DNA from: Planctomycetota bacterium
GTDB lineage: Bacteria > Planctomycetota > Planctomycetia > Pirellulales > UBA1268
Assembly (NCBI GenBank): GCA_003669255.1
Contig: QWPO01000138.1
Span: 1 to 6,111 of the forward strand
DNA length: 6,111 nt
Direction: 5' to 3'
Positions 1 to 5,855 of this stretch are shown here, in pieces. The position numbers and the translations under genes were made by a program. The first letter of the stretch is position 1. Each line of letters starts with the position of its first letter. Below the pieces are notes generated by a model, which made no database searches, was not told where the DNA came from, and was given only the letters and a program-made list of their open reading frames with translations.

Positions 1-68
1 CGCGCAAACGGCGGGTAGTTGGCGACGAAATAGCTGCCCGGCTCGGTTCGCTCGGCTTCGTCGCTCAT
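1..68 (-). CDS. N-terminal fragment, possibly coproporphyrinogen III oxidase-like (HemN/HemW family)
   Basis: Only the first 22 codons are present; the gene runs off the left edge. The ATG is at 68-66 and the fragment reads MSDEAERTEPGSYFVANYPP then FA. A GGAG lies at 75-72, only 3 nt from the ATG, and the stop of the upstream sugar isomerase gene is 12 bp away, so the two probably share a transcript. The GSYFVANYPPF segment resembles, from memory, the N-terminus of planctomycete radical-SAM coproporphyrinogen III oxidase-like proteins, which would act in haem synthesis. No catalytic motif falls within the window, so the function is a weak suggestion; that a gene starts here is better supported than its identity. 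Confidence 0.4.
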   Translation of the reverse strand, partial: MSDEAERTEPGSYFVANYPPFA

Positions 69-80
69 ACGCTCCGCCGC

Positions 81-1091
81 TTACAGGCCTCGGGCCGCGA
101 GGAGATCGTCGAAATCCCTGAGATGATAGGCGACCTTCACGCGGTCGAGGACGCGGCATAGGCTCCGCAGCGCGATCCCCATGCCGTCGGGGCCGCTCGT
201 GCCGCCAAACTGGCCGCCGCCGCGAACATGCGGTTCGAGATCGAGAAACACGCCCGGAATACCGCGGCGGGAGAGCTTCTTGGTGAGCGTGGGCAGCATC
301 CCGCGGAGGTCGGCGAGGATCTTCTCGTGGCCGCCGGCACCGATGTCGGCCGGCACGAAGTGGGCCAGTGCGTCTTCCTCGACGTGCTTCCCGCGGGCGG
401 CGGCCTTCACCGGCCGGTAATCCTTGATGTGCACCCAGCCGAGCCCCGGCTTCATCGCCTCCCACTGCTTCCAGACCTCGTTCGTCGAGAAGCCCTGCAC
501 GATCAGGTTGGCCGCGTCGAACACGAGCACGAGCGCGGGGTGGTTCACCCGGCGGTGGATCTCCGCGAGCAGCTGGCCGGTGCGGCCCACGAGGTTGGCC
601 TCCACCTCCAGGCCGAAGGTGAGATCGGAGCGGTGGCAGGCCTCGGCAATCTTGCCGATCTGGTCCACCGCCTGCTCGAGGTGATCCTCGGGCTTGGCGT
701 CTTTCGGCGGATAGAAGGAGAAGCCCCGGATCAGCTTGGTCTCGAAGGCATGGGCCAACTCGCAGGCCTTGGCCACGTCCTTCGCGAGATACTGCTTGAA
801 GGGCACATAGGCGTTCTTCGTGCCGTCGGCTTTGTCGAGCAGTTTCACCTTGCCGATGGGCGAGGCAATCGAGGCGACGTTGAGGCCGTATTCGTCTTCG
901 AGGTGGCGGACCTTCTGGATCTCGGCCATCGAGAGCTTCATGACGTTCTTCACGCCCTTGCCCACGTCGATGTTCCGCAGGCTGTAGTACTCGAGTCCCA
1001 GGGCTGCCAGGGCCGAGAACTGCTCGACGGCCGAGAGGTGGAAGGCGGCCTCGTCGGCGAGGGCGGAGAGGAGGACGGCGGGCTGCGGCAT
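81..1091 (-). CDS. Sugar phosphate isomerase/epimerase-like protein (xylose isomerase-like TIM barrel)
   Basis: 336 residues, no signal peptide, probably cytoplasmic. The sequence has the pattern of the xylose isomerase-like (AP endonuclease 2) TIM-barrel superfamily, whose members bind a divalent metal with Glu/Asp/His at strand ends. Visible candidate ligands are E162 or E164 in LEVEAN, D192 in VFDAAN, H221 in GWVHIKDY and E286 in FLDLEPH, spaced as in sugar isomerases/epimerases. Family members isomerise or epimerise sugars or inositol derivatives; the substrate cannot be read from the sequence. The ATG at 1091 has AGGAA five nt upstream (1101-1097), which supports this start. The gene begins after the terminator of the PEP-CTERM gene, so it should have its own promoter between 1092 and 1186, though I found no convincing -35/-10 pair. 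It ends 12 bp before the fragment at the left edge, suggesting an operon. Confidence 0.85.
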   Translation of the reverse strand: MPQPAVLLSALADEAAFHLSAVEQFSALAALGLEYYSLRNIDVGKGVKNVMKLSMAEIQKVRHLEDEYGLNVASIASPIGKVKLLDKADGTKNAYVPFKQYLAKDVAKACELAHAFETKLIRGFSFYPPKDAKPEDHLEQAVDQIGKIAEACHRSDLTFGLEVEANLVGRTGQLLAEIHRRVNHPALVLVFDAANLIVQGFSTNEVWKQWEAMKPGLGWVHIKDYRPVKAAARGKHVEEDALAHFVPADIGAGGHEKILADLRGMLPTLTKKLSRRGIPGVFLDLEPHVRGGGQFGGTSGPDGMGIALRSLCRVLDRVKVAYHLRDFDDLLAARGL

Positions 1092-1186
1092 GGAGATTCC
1101 TGCACAAGCTGGTGGCGGATCGCGGTCGCGGAATGCGATTGTGGGCAGCCGCGCGCTGGAAAGATAGCGCCGAGCAAGGGCAGCCG

Positions 1187-1230
1187 AAAAAAAGCTCCGG
1201 GCAGGCCGCCTGGCGACGACCTGCCCGGAG
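1187..1230 (-). terminator. Intrinsic terminator of the PEP-CTERM gene
   Basis: On the minus strand a perfect 11-bp stem, CTCCGGGCAGG (1230-1220) with CCTGCCCGGAG (1205-1195), encloses a 14-nt loop. After a single C it is followed by seven T (1193-1187). This is a textbook Rho-independent terminator for transcription leaving the gene that stops at 1269. The T run exists only on the minus-strand side, so it is directional. It separates the PEP-CTERM gene from the isomerase gene downstream. Confidence 0.92.
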
Positions 1231-1268
1231 AACGAGCGAGCGACAGAGCCTCAAAAACCCCGCCGGCG

Positions 1269-2552
1269 TCAGCCGTCGAGATTGCCGGCACGACGGCGGC
1301 GACGGATCAGGTCCGCCATGCCCAGAGTCGCCATAGCTGCGATGGCATACGTGGAGGGCTCGGGCACAGCCACGGGAGAGACGTCCACGCCGCGGAACAC
1401 GAAGTTCGTCCCTGCCGACTGCAGCGTGTTGAACGTCGTCGAGGTCGACAGTGAGCCGGTGTCGAGAAAACTGATCAGGCTGTTGTTGCTGGTTCCGGTC
1501 GTCGTGGCGAAAAGCGTGGCCGTGCTCGTCGCTGCGTCATATGAGCCCGTGAGGCCACGGATCGACACAAGACTTCCCCCGGCCGCGGCGGTGCCGGTCG
1601 TCAACAGGCCGCTCGAGGTGTCAAATCGAAACGCCGAGCCGGTCTGGGACCATGCCCCGCCGCTGAAGTTGAAGCGGTTGATGCCGCCGGCCGTGGATGT
1701 TGTGCGGTCGTCGGCGACGTAAGCCAGATCGAGCGTGCTGTCATTGTTGGTGTCGAAGAGCACGAAGCCATACGCCTCAGCCGAAGTGCCCATGTTGATA
1801 AACGATGTGGCCGTCTGGCCGGAGGTCGTGGGTAATCCGGAGCCGATCGAGTAGACGCCGCGGGTCGTGCCGGACCCGGTCGAGAAGAACAACTGGTTGT
1901 TGTAGATCTCAACGTTGCGGAGGTTCGTCACTTGACCCGTCGCGGTGCTGCTCACCTGGGTGAACGCGGTGCCGTCGAAATACCAGGCGCCGCCGGTAAC
2001 GGGAGAGCCGGACGAATGACCGGTGGCGTAGAAGGTGCTGCCGCTGGTGGCGATGCTGGAGCGATAGTTATTGCCGCTAAACGGCGATACGCCGGCGGGC
2101 GTCCCGGGGGTCGTGCCGCTCGGCCCACCGACGGGGAACAACGTGCGGTTGATCACGTTGCCCGTGGCGTCGAGCGTCGAGTTGACCTTCGAGTTCAAAC
2201 TAGCGACGCCCGCCGTGCCGGCCGCGTTGTTGTAGCCCGGCACCGAGACGAAGCCGCCGTAGGTGTTGAGGTAGCCGTCGGACGAGGCCGAGCCCGAGTC
2301 GGTCTGCGGGTCGCTCGTGCCGGAAGGCAGGATGATCGTCTGCGTAAGGCTGCCTGCCGTGGTGACCTCGAGGACCGAGATCTGGAACGCGGTGCTAGAG
2401 AGGGTTGTCGTGCCGTTGCCAATCCGCTCGACGACGAGCGAGCCACCGGAAAAGGGGGCGGCGTGTGCCGGTGCCGCAGGGGCGACGACGGTGGCGATCG
2501 AAGCCAGCGCGGCGATGCCGGCCGTGAACTTGAACCAGTTCGATGCGTTCAT
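1269..2552 (-). CDS. Secreted PEP-CTERM sorting-domain protein, possibly beta-propeller-like
   Basis: 427 residues. The N-terminus is a Sec signal peptide: a short polar start with one Lys (K8), a hydrophobic stretch at about 9-27, and a likely signal peptidase I site after AHA at 29-31. The body is rich in Gly, Ser and Thr and poor in Cys, with recurring short beta-like stretches (YFDGTAF, SGGAWSQ, FLDTGS), suggesting a repeated beta structure such as a propeller; that fold is inference. The C-terminus is a PEP-CTERM signal: VPEP at 396-399, a hydrophobic segment to about residue 417, then five Arg at 417-421. In known systems this tail is recognised by exosortase at the inner membrane and the protein is exported, often to the surface or matrix. 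The hydrophobic segment carries a Glu-free but Asp-containing end (MADLI), slightly unusual. AAGGAAC (2564-2558) lies upstream of the ATG at 2552 at good spacing. It appears monocistronic, with its own terminator. The biological role is unknown. Confidence 0.88.
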   Translation of the reverse strand: MNASNWFKFTAGIAALASIATVVAPAAPAHAAPFSGGSLVVERIGNGTTTLSSTAFQISVLEVTTAGSLTQTIILPSGTSDPQTDSGSASSDGYLNTYGGFVSVPGYNNAAGTAGVASLNSKVNSTLDATGNVINRTLFPVGGPSGTTPGTPAGVSPFSGNNYRSSIATSGSTFYATGHSSGSPVTGGAWYFDGTAFTQVSSTATGQVTNLRNVEIYNNQLFFSTGSGTTRGVYSIGSGLPTTSGQTATSFINMGTSAEAYGFVLFDTNNDSTLDLAYVADDRTTSTAGGINRFNFSGGAWSQTGSAFRFDTSSGLLTTGTAAAGGSLVSIRGLTGSYDAATSTATLFATTTGTSNNSLISFLDTGSLSTSTTFNTLQSAGTNFVFRGVDVSPVAVPEPSTYAIAAMATLGMADLIRRRRRAGNLDG

Positions 2553-2595
2553 GAGCTGTTCCTTTCAAGAGGGTGGGGCGCGAATCAGATCGTCA

Positions 2596-2608
2596 TGCAC
2601 CGGGTGCA
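2596..2608. other. 13-bp perfect palindrome upstream of the PEP-CTERM gene
   Basis: TGCACC-G-GGTGCA is a perfect inverted repeat about 44 bp before the PEP-CTERM start codon, in the expected promoter or leader area. It could be an operator half-site pair. No regulator is identified, and a palindrome of this length can arise by chance in GC-rich DNA. Confidence 0.3.
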
Positions 2609-2683
2609 CTCACACGCCGTGCGTAGTCAACGGTCGCACTCTATCGCCGTCGCCGCCCGCGCACTGTGAGGATTCGATGAAGT

Positions 2684-2757
2684 GACGAATCGGGCACAGG
2701 CAGGGACGAATCGGGCAAAATCTGGGACGAATCGGGCAGGCTGGGACGAATCGGGCA
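2684..2757. repeat. Four phased direct repeats of GACGAATCGGGCA
   Basis: Four exact copies of the 13-mer lie at 2684-2696, 2705-2717, 2726-2738 and 2745-2757, giving periods of 21, 21 and 19 bp. Copies 2-4 extend to GGGACGAATCGGGCA. The linkers differ (CAGGCAGG, AAATCTGG, GGCTGG), so the core rather than the whole unit is conserved. The array lies in the 239-bp gap between the queF stop and the PEP-CTERM start, about 130-205 bp upstream of the latter. The first copy also forms a small inverted repeat with GATTCG at 2671-2676. The rest of the gap holds no gene I can support. The array could be an iteron-like regulator binding site or simply a short tandem repeat; its function is unknown. Confidence 0.85.
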
Positions 2758-2791
2758 CGCCCAAAACGATCCAGGCCCGCGCCGCGCCCCG

Positions 2792-3187
2792 TCAGAACGA
2801 CGCCAGATGATCGGCCGCCGGATGCGAGACGGCAATCCGCGAGGAGATTCCGCCCCGCGGCGTGAAGTGGGCCACGAGCGTCATCCGCCGCGGCTGGAGC
2901 ACGGCCACGAGGTCATCGAGAATGCGGTTGGTCACGTTCTCGTAAAAGATGCCCTCGTTGCGGAAGGCCTGAAGGTAGAACTTCAGGCTCTTGAGTTCGA
3001 CGCAGGTCTTGTCTGGAACGTAGCGAAAGGTGAGCGTGCCGAAGTCCGGCTGTCCGGTCTTCGGACAGACCGATGTGAACTCGGGGCAGATGATCTCGAT
3101 CAGGTAGTCTCGACCCGGAAACTGGTTGGCGAAGGTCTCCAACTGGTCGCGGGACGGTGAAGTGTTTGTGCTCATATTTGTGCTCAT
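2792..3187 (-). CDS. queF: NADPH-dependent 7-cyano-7-deazaguanine reductase QueF
   Basis: 131 residues from the ATG at 3187, matching the short unimodular QueF type. The enzyme reduces the nitrile of preQ0 to the aminomethyl of preQ1 with two NADPH, the step before insertion into tRNA by Tgt. The active-site block reads SVCPKTGQPDFGT: C41 is the expected nucleophile forming the thioimide with preQ0, and D48 the expected general acid. The family's ELKSLKFY stretch (64-71), FRNEGIFYENVTNRI and the C-terminal TPRGGIS motif are all present, so the protein looks complete and active. The open frame extends upstream to 3532, but that part overlaps queC antisense and has no family similarity. Two in-frame ATGs, at 3187 and 3175, arise from a 12-bp tandem duplication, and neither has a clear Shine-Dalgarno sequence. 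The gene diverges from queC, with 18 bp between the start codons. Confidence 0.95.
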   Translation of the reverse strand: MSTNMSTNTSPSRDQLETFANQFPGRDYLIEIICPEFTSVCPKTGQPDFGTLTFRYVPDKTCVELKSLKFYLQAFRNEGIFYENVTNRILDDLVAVLQPRRMTLVAHFTPRGGISSRIAVSHPAADHLASF

Positions 3188-3188
3188 A
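3165..3188. repeat. Perfect 12-bp tandem duplication spanning the queF start codon
   Basis: TTTGTGCTCATA occurs twice back to back, at 3165-3176 and 3177-3188. On the minus strand each copy holds an ATG and encodes Met-Ser-Thr-Asn, so QueF begins MSTNMSTN and has two equivalent in-frame start codons. Confidence 0.95.
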
Positions 3189-3205
3189 GTGGTTGCAAGT
3201 GTGCC

Positions 3206-3955
3206 ATGAAAGATGTCAACACGATAGCCGCGACGGTGGAAGCAGGGCAGGGGACCGGCCCGCGGCGGGCCGTGGTTCTCCTCTCGGGGGGCCTCGACTC
3301 GGCGACGGCCGCGGCCTGGGCCGTCTCCCGCGGCCTCGCCCTCTCGGCCCTGTCGGTCGACTACGGCCAGCGTCACCGGGTCGAACTCGACGCCGCCCGC
3401 GACGTGGCCCGGGCACTCGGCATCGCCGACCACGTGGTGGTGAAGGTCGACCTCGCGGCCTTCGGCGGCAGCGCGCTGGTCGATGCCTCGATCGCCGTTC
3501 CCCACGGGCGACCTGACGCCGAGATCAGCCACGGCATCCCGGTCACCTACGTGCCCGCCCGCAACACCGTCTTCCTGTCGCTCGCCCTGGCGATGGCCGA
3601 GACCCGCGGCGCTGACGCGATCGTGCTCGGCATCAACGCCGTCGACTACAGCGGCTACCCCGACTGCCGGCCGGAATACCTCGAGGCCTTCGCGCGGATG
3701 GCGACGCTCGCCACGAAGGCAGGCGTCGAGGGGAAGCCGCTCGAGTTCCTCGCGCCGCTCGTCGATCTCTCCAAGGAGGCGATCATCCGGCTCGGACTTT
3801 CGCTTGGCCTCGACTACGGCCTGACCACGAGCTGCTACGACCCACTCCCGAACGGCCGCCCCTGCGGCACGTGCGACTCGTGTCGGATCCGCACGGCCGG
3901 CTTCGCGGCGGCTGGCGCCGCGGACCCGCGATGCGAGTTGGCGCGATGGCGATAG
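3206..3955 (+). CDS. queC: 7-cyano-7-deazaguanine synthase QueC
   Basis: 249 residues from the ATG at 3206. QueC converts 7-carboxy-7-deazaguanine, ammonia and ATP to preQ0. The PP-loop ATP pyrophosphatase motif SGGLDS sits at 27-32, the YVPARNTVFLSLAL segment typical of QueC follows mid-protein, and the C-terminal zinc site is complete: C210, then CGTCDSC giving C220, C223 and C226. The start is uncertain. Homologues usually begin a few residues before the VVLLSGG strand, and the first 22 residues here look non-conserved. In-frame GTG codons at 3236 and 3272 are alternatives, and no start has a clear Shine-Dalgarno sequence. A later start would free 48-84 bp for promoters between queC and divergent queF. 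queE follows after 13 bp, so the two are co-transcribed and catalyse consecutive steps. Confidence 0.96.
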   Translation: MKDVNTIAATVEAGQGTGPRRAVVLLSGGLDSATAAAWAVSRGLALSALSVDYGQRHRVELDAARDVARALGIADHVVVKVDLAAFGGSALVDASIAVPHGRPDAEISHGIPVTYVPARNTVFLSLALAMAETRGADAIVLGINAVDYSGYPDCRPEYLEAFARMATLATKAGVEGKPLEFLAPLVDLSKEAIIRLGLSLGLDYGLTTSCYDPLPNGRPCGTCDSCRIRTAGFAAAGAADPRCELARWR

Positions 3956-3968
3956 CGCGGAGCGACCG

Positions 3969-4667
3969 ATGAAGATCTCCGAGATCTATGCGTCGCTGCA
4001 GGGAGAAGGGCTGCTGGCCGGCACGCCCTCCACGTTCGTCCGCACGAGTGGCTGCAACCTCCGCTGCGTGTGGTGCGACACGCCGTTCACATCGTGGAAG
4101 CCCGAGGGCCGCGAGATGGCCGTCGCCGAGGTGCTCGCGGCGGTCGAATCGCACGCCCCGCGGCATGTCGTGGTGACCGGTGGCGAGCCGCTGCTCCTCG
4201 CCGAGGCCGCCGATCTCTGCCGCGAACTCCGCGGCCGCGGCCACCATGTGACCGTCGAGACCGCGGGCACCGTGTTGCCCGCCGCCGACGGACCGCTCTT
4301 CGACCTCGTTTCGATCAGCCCGAAGCTCGTCTCCTCGACACCGCCGGCCGACACGCCGGGCAGCTGGGCCGCGCGGCACGACGCGGCACGCCGGCGAGAC
4401 GATGTGCTCCGCTCGCTCGCAGCCTCGGCGCCGCACCAGTTCAAGTTCGTGGTCGAGACCGACGCCGATCTTGCGGAGGCGTGCGACTGGCTCGACGACC
4501 TGGGGCCGGTCGTCGATCGCGGCCGAGTGTTTTTCATGCCGCAGGCGCGGACGGCAGAGGAACTTGCGTCGCGGACGGCGTGGCTGGCGGGCGAGTGCCA
4601 CCGGCGCGGGGTCCGGCTCGCGCCGCGGCATCACATCACGTGGTTCGGCAACCGCCGGGGCACGTGA
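3969..4667 (+). CDS. queE: 7-carboxy-7-deazaguanine synthase QueE (radical SAM)
   Basis: 232 residues. QueE is a radical SAM enzyme that contracts 6-carboxy-5,6,7,8-tetrahydropterin to 7-carboxy-7-deazaguanine, the substrate of QueC. The N-terminal SLQGEG (9-14) is the family's substrate-binding signature. The cluster-binding cysteines are C29, C33 and C36 in GCNLRCVWC, a CX3CX2C motif, and GGEP at 71-74 is the usual SAM-binding turn. The FVRTSGCNLRC context and ISPKL further on also fit. The start is supported by GGAG at 3959-3962, six nt before the ATG. The gene is 13 bp downstream of queC and ends 3 bp before a REP-like hairpin cluster that separates it from a convergent gene. No queD or folE is visible nearby. 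Confidence 0.95.
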   Translation: MKISEIYASLQGEGLLAGTPSTFVRTSGCNLRCVWCDTPFTSWKPEGREMAVAEVLAAVESHAPRHVVVTGGEPLLLAEAADLCRELRGRGHHVTVETAGTVLPAADGPLFDLVSISPKLVSSTPPADTPGSWAARHDAARRRDDVLRSLAASAPHQFKFVVETDADLAEACDWLDDLGPVVDRGRVFFMPQARTAEELASRTAWLAGECHRRGVRLAPRHHITWFGNRRGT

Positions 4668-4670
4668 TGC

Positions 4671-4695
4671 CCGCAGGTTGCCAACCTGCGGCTAC
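4671..4695 (-). repeat. REP-like unit A (GTAG plus 21-nt hairpin)
   Basis: On the minus strand GTAG (4695-4692) is followed directly by a 21-nt perfect hairpin with 10-bp arms, CCGCAGGTTG and CAACCTGCGG, around one base. With 8 further bp on the GTAG side the unit is part of a 33-bp stretch (4671-4703) identical to unit C (4768-4800) at 32 of 33 positions. It begins 3 bp after the queE stop codon. A GTAG at the 5' foot of a hairpin is the hallmark of REP sequences mobilised by REP-associated tyrosine transposases. Confidence 0.85.
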
Positions 4696-4717
4696 TTTCA
4701 GGCGTTCTGATCCCAAC

Positions 4718-4742
4718 GTAGGTGCAGGTTGTTTACCTGCAC
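4718..4742 (+). repeat. REP-like unit B, opposite orientation
   Basis: On the plus strand GTAG (4718-4721) is followed by a 21-nt hairpin: GTGCAGGT, a five-nt loop TGTTT, and ACCTGCAC. It shares the GCAGGTTG and ACCTGC cores with units A and C, but the two outer stem pairs differ in a compensatory way (CC/GG in A and C, GT/AC in B), and the loop differs. It is inverted relative to its two neighbours. Confidence 0.8.
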
Positions 4743-4767
4743 CCGCACAACGCCCCGCCCCAATCCA

Positions 4768-4792
4768 CCGCAGGTTGCCAACCTGCGGCTAC
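4768..4792 (-). repeat. REP-like unit C (near-identical to unit A)
   Basis: On the minus strand GTAG (4792-4789) precedes the same 21-nt palindrome as in unit A (4788-4768). The shared 33-bp block ends at 4800, one base before the stop codon of the minus-strand membrane protein gene (TGA at 4804-4802). The three hairpins may also act as a two-way terminator or 3'-end stabiliser between the convergent genes, although none has a T run. Confidence 0.85.
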
Positions 4793-4801
4793 GTTCAGGC
4801 A

Positions 4802-5851
4802 TCACGCCGGCTTGGCCGGGGCGTGCCCTCGCGGGCCGAAGGCCAGCACCGTTGCGGCGCCAACCGCCACCACCAGCATGCCCGCGAGAAAAAACGGGCT
4901 CACCGCGTTAAGCGGCGTCTCGTTGAGCGCGAGCGTGGTGAGTGTGTTGATCACCGGAGCGCAGCCGAAGACCACCGGCATCACAGTGAACGGCTTACCG
5001 CCCAGCGTGAAGGCGAGGATCGTGCCGAGCGCCCCGATGGCCCCAAGCGAGCCGGCGCCGAGGCTCCAGAGGACGCCGTTGGCATTCCATTGCCCGGTGT
5101 CGCCGAGTGGCACAAGCAGGGCCAGCGGCACGAGCACCGCGATCAGGAAGTACGACGCGCCGATGCAGATCAGCGGCCGCAACCGGCTTCCCTGCATGCC
5201 GGCCTGGCCGCGGTGGAGCACCGGGCCGTACGAGCCCCACGAGACCATCGCCAGCGCGATCGACGCCAGCACGGCGAACAGTCGTTCGGCCTTCTGCTCG
5301 ACCGTCGGCTTCGCCGGCGCGGCCACCTCGGCCACCTCTGCAGACGCGGCGGCAGAGGCCACGGCAGCCACGGCAACGGGCCGCGGCGGTGGCGACTGCG
5401 GCTTGAACACGAGCACCGTTACGGCCCCGGTGATCACAAGCAGCAACCCGGCAAGAAACGGCGCCTTGAGCTGGTCGAAGCTCTTGTTCATCGCGGCCGT
5501 GAGGAGCGTGTTGATCACAGGCGCCCCGCCAAACACCAAGGGCATCACGTAGATCGGCTTGCCGCCGAAGTGGAGCGCCAGGATCACTCCCAACGCCCCG
5601 CACGCCCCGGCCACCCCGGCGAGCAAGCTCCAGATCGCGCCCTTTGTCGTCCACGCTCCCTTTTCGCCCTTGAGGAGCAGGAGCGACGGCACGAGCACGG
5701 CGATCACGAAGTAGGCGACGCCCACGCAGACGAACGGCCGCAGGGGCGAGTGCATGTCTTCGCGGCCGAAGTGGAGCACGGGCCCGTACATGCCCCAGCA
5801 CATCGCCGTCAGGCCAATCGCCGCCAACATACCGAGAAACTGCAGCATCAT
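4802..5851 (-). CDS. Predicted 10-helix inner-membrane protein with two homologous halves (DMT/EamA-like architecture)
   Basis: 349 residues. Residues 8-151 and 194-340 are clear duplicates: by hand alignment about 80 of roughly 147 positions are identical. Shared blocks include WGxYGPVLHxG, LRPxxCxG, YFxIAVLVP, GALGxILA, GGKPxxVMPxVFGxAPVINTL and LAGxLxV. Each half has five hydrophobic segments, at about 8-26, 39-60, 72-93, 99-120 and 130-149, and about 194-212, 226-247, 259-281, 287-308 and 319-338. The halves are joined by an Ala/Val/Pro-rich linker (152-193). Two five-helix repeats recall drug/metabolite transporters of the EamA type, but I do not recognise a specific family, and the substrate is unknown. 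Two adjacent ATGs exist, at 5851 and 5848. GAGGAG (5861-5856) is four nt from the first and seven from the second, so the second may be the true start. The gene lies 43 bp downstream of a GT9 gene on the same strand, possibly in one operon. Confidence 0.8.
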   Translation of the reverse strand: MMLQFLGMLAAIGLTAMCWGMYGPVLHFGREDMHSPLRPFVCVGVAYFVIAVLVPSLLLLKGEKGAWTTKGAIWSLLAGVAGACGALGVILALHFGGKPIYVMPLVFGGAPVINTLLTAAMNKSFDQLKAPFLAGLLLVITGAVTVLVFKPQSPPPRPVAVAAVASAAASAEVAEVAAPAKPTVEQKAERLFAVLASIALAMVSWGSYGPVLHRGQAGMQGSRLRPLICIGASYFLIAVLVPLALLVPLGDTGQWNANGVLWSLGAGSLGAIGALGTILAFTLGGKPFTVMPVVFGCAPVINTLTTLALNETPLNAVSPFFLAGMLVVAVGAATVLAFGPRGHAPAKPA

Positions 5852-5855
5852 CTCA

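Noticed and set aside
228..1454. 408-codon plus-strand open frame antisense to the sugar isomerase
   Set aside because: It is the GC-rich shadow of the minus-strand isomerase gene and runs on through the terminator into the PEP-CTERM gene. Its translation shows no recognisable domain.
2602..2630. Sigma-70-type promoter for the PEP-CTERM gene with TTGACT at 2630-2625 on the minus strand
   Set aside because: The -35-like hexamer is good, but at 16-18 bp spacing there is no acceptable -10 sequence (GCACCC at 17 bp).
2671..2691. Small hairpin GATTCG/CGAATC at the start of the direct-repeat array
   Set aside because: A six-bp stem with a nine-nt loop and no T run. It is present only because one arm is the repeat core, and is not convincing as a terminator.
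2641..2835. Short minus-strand frame encoding repeated PDSS
   Set aside because: The peptide repeat is only the translation of the 13-bp direct repeats. The frame overlaps the end of queF and changes phase at the 19-bp interval.
3188..3205. preQ1 riboswitch controlling the que genes
   Set aside because: The space between the divergent start codons is 18 bp, too short for a preQ1 aptamer, and I see no matching pseudoknot sequence before queE either.
3973..3987. AGATCT-CCG-AGATCT inverted repeat at the queE start
   Set aside because: It lies in codons 2-7 and is explained by coding for KISEIY; it is too short to argue for an operator.
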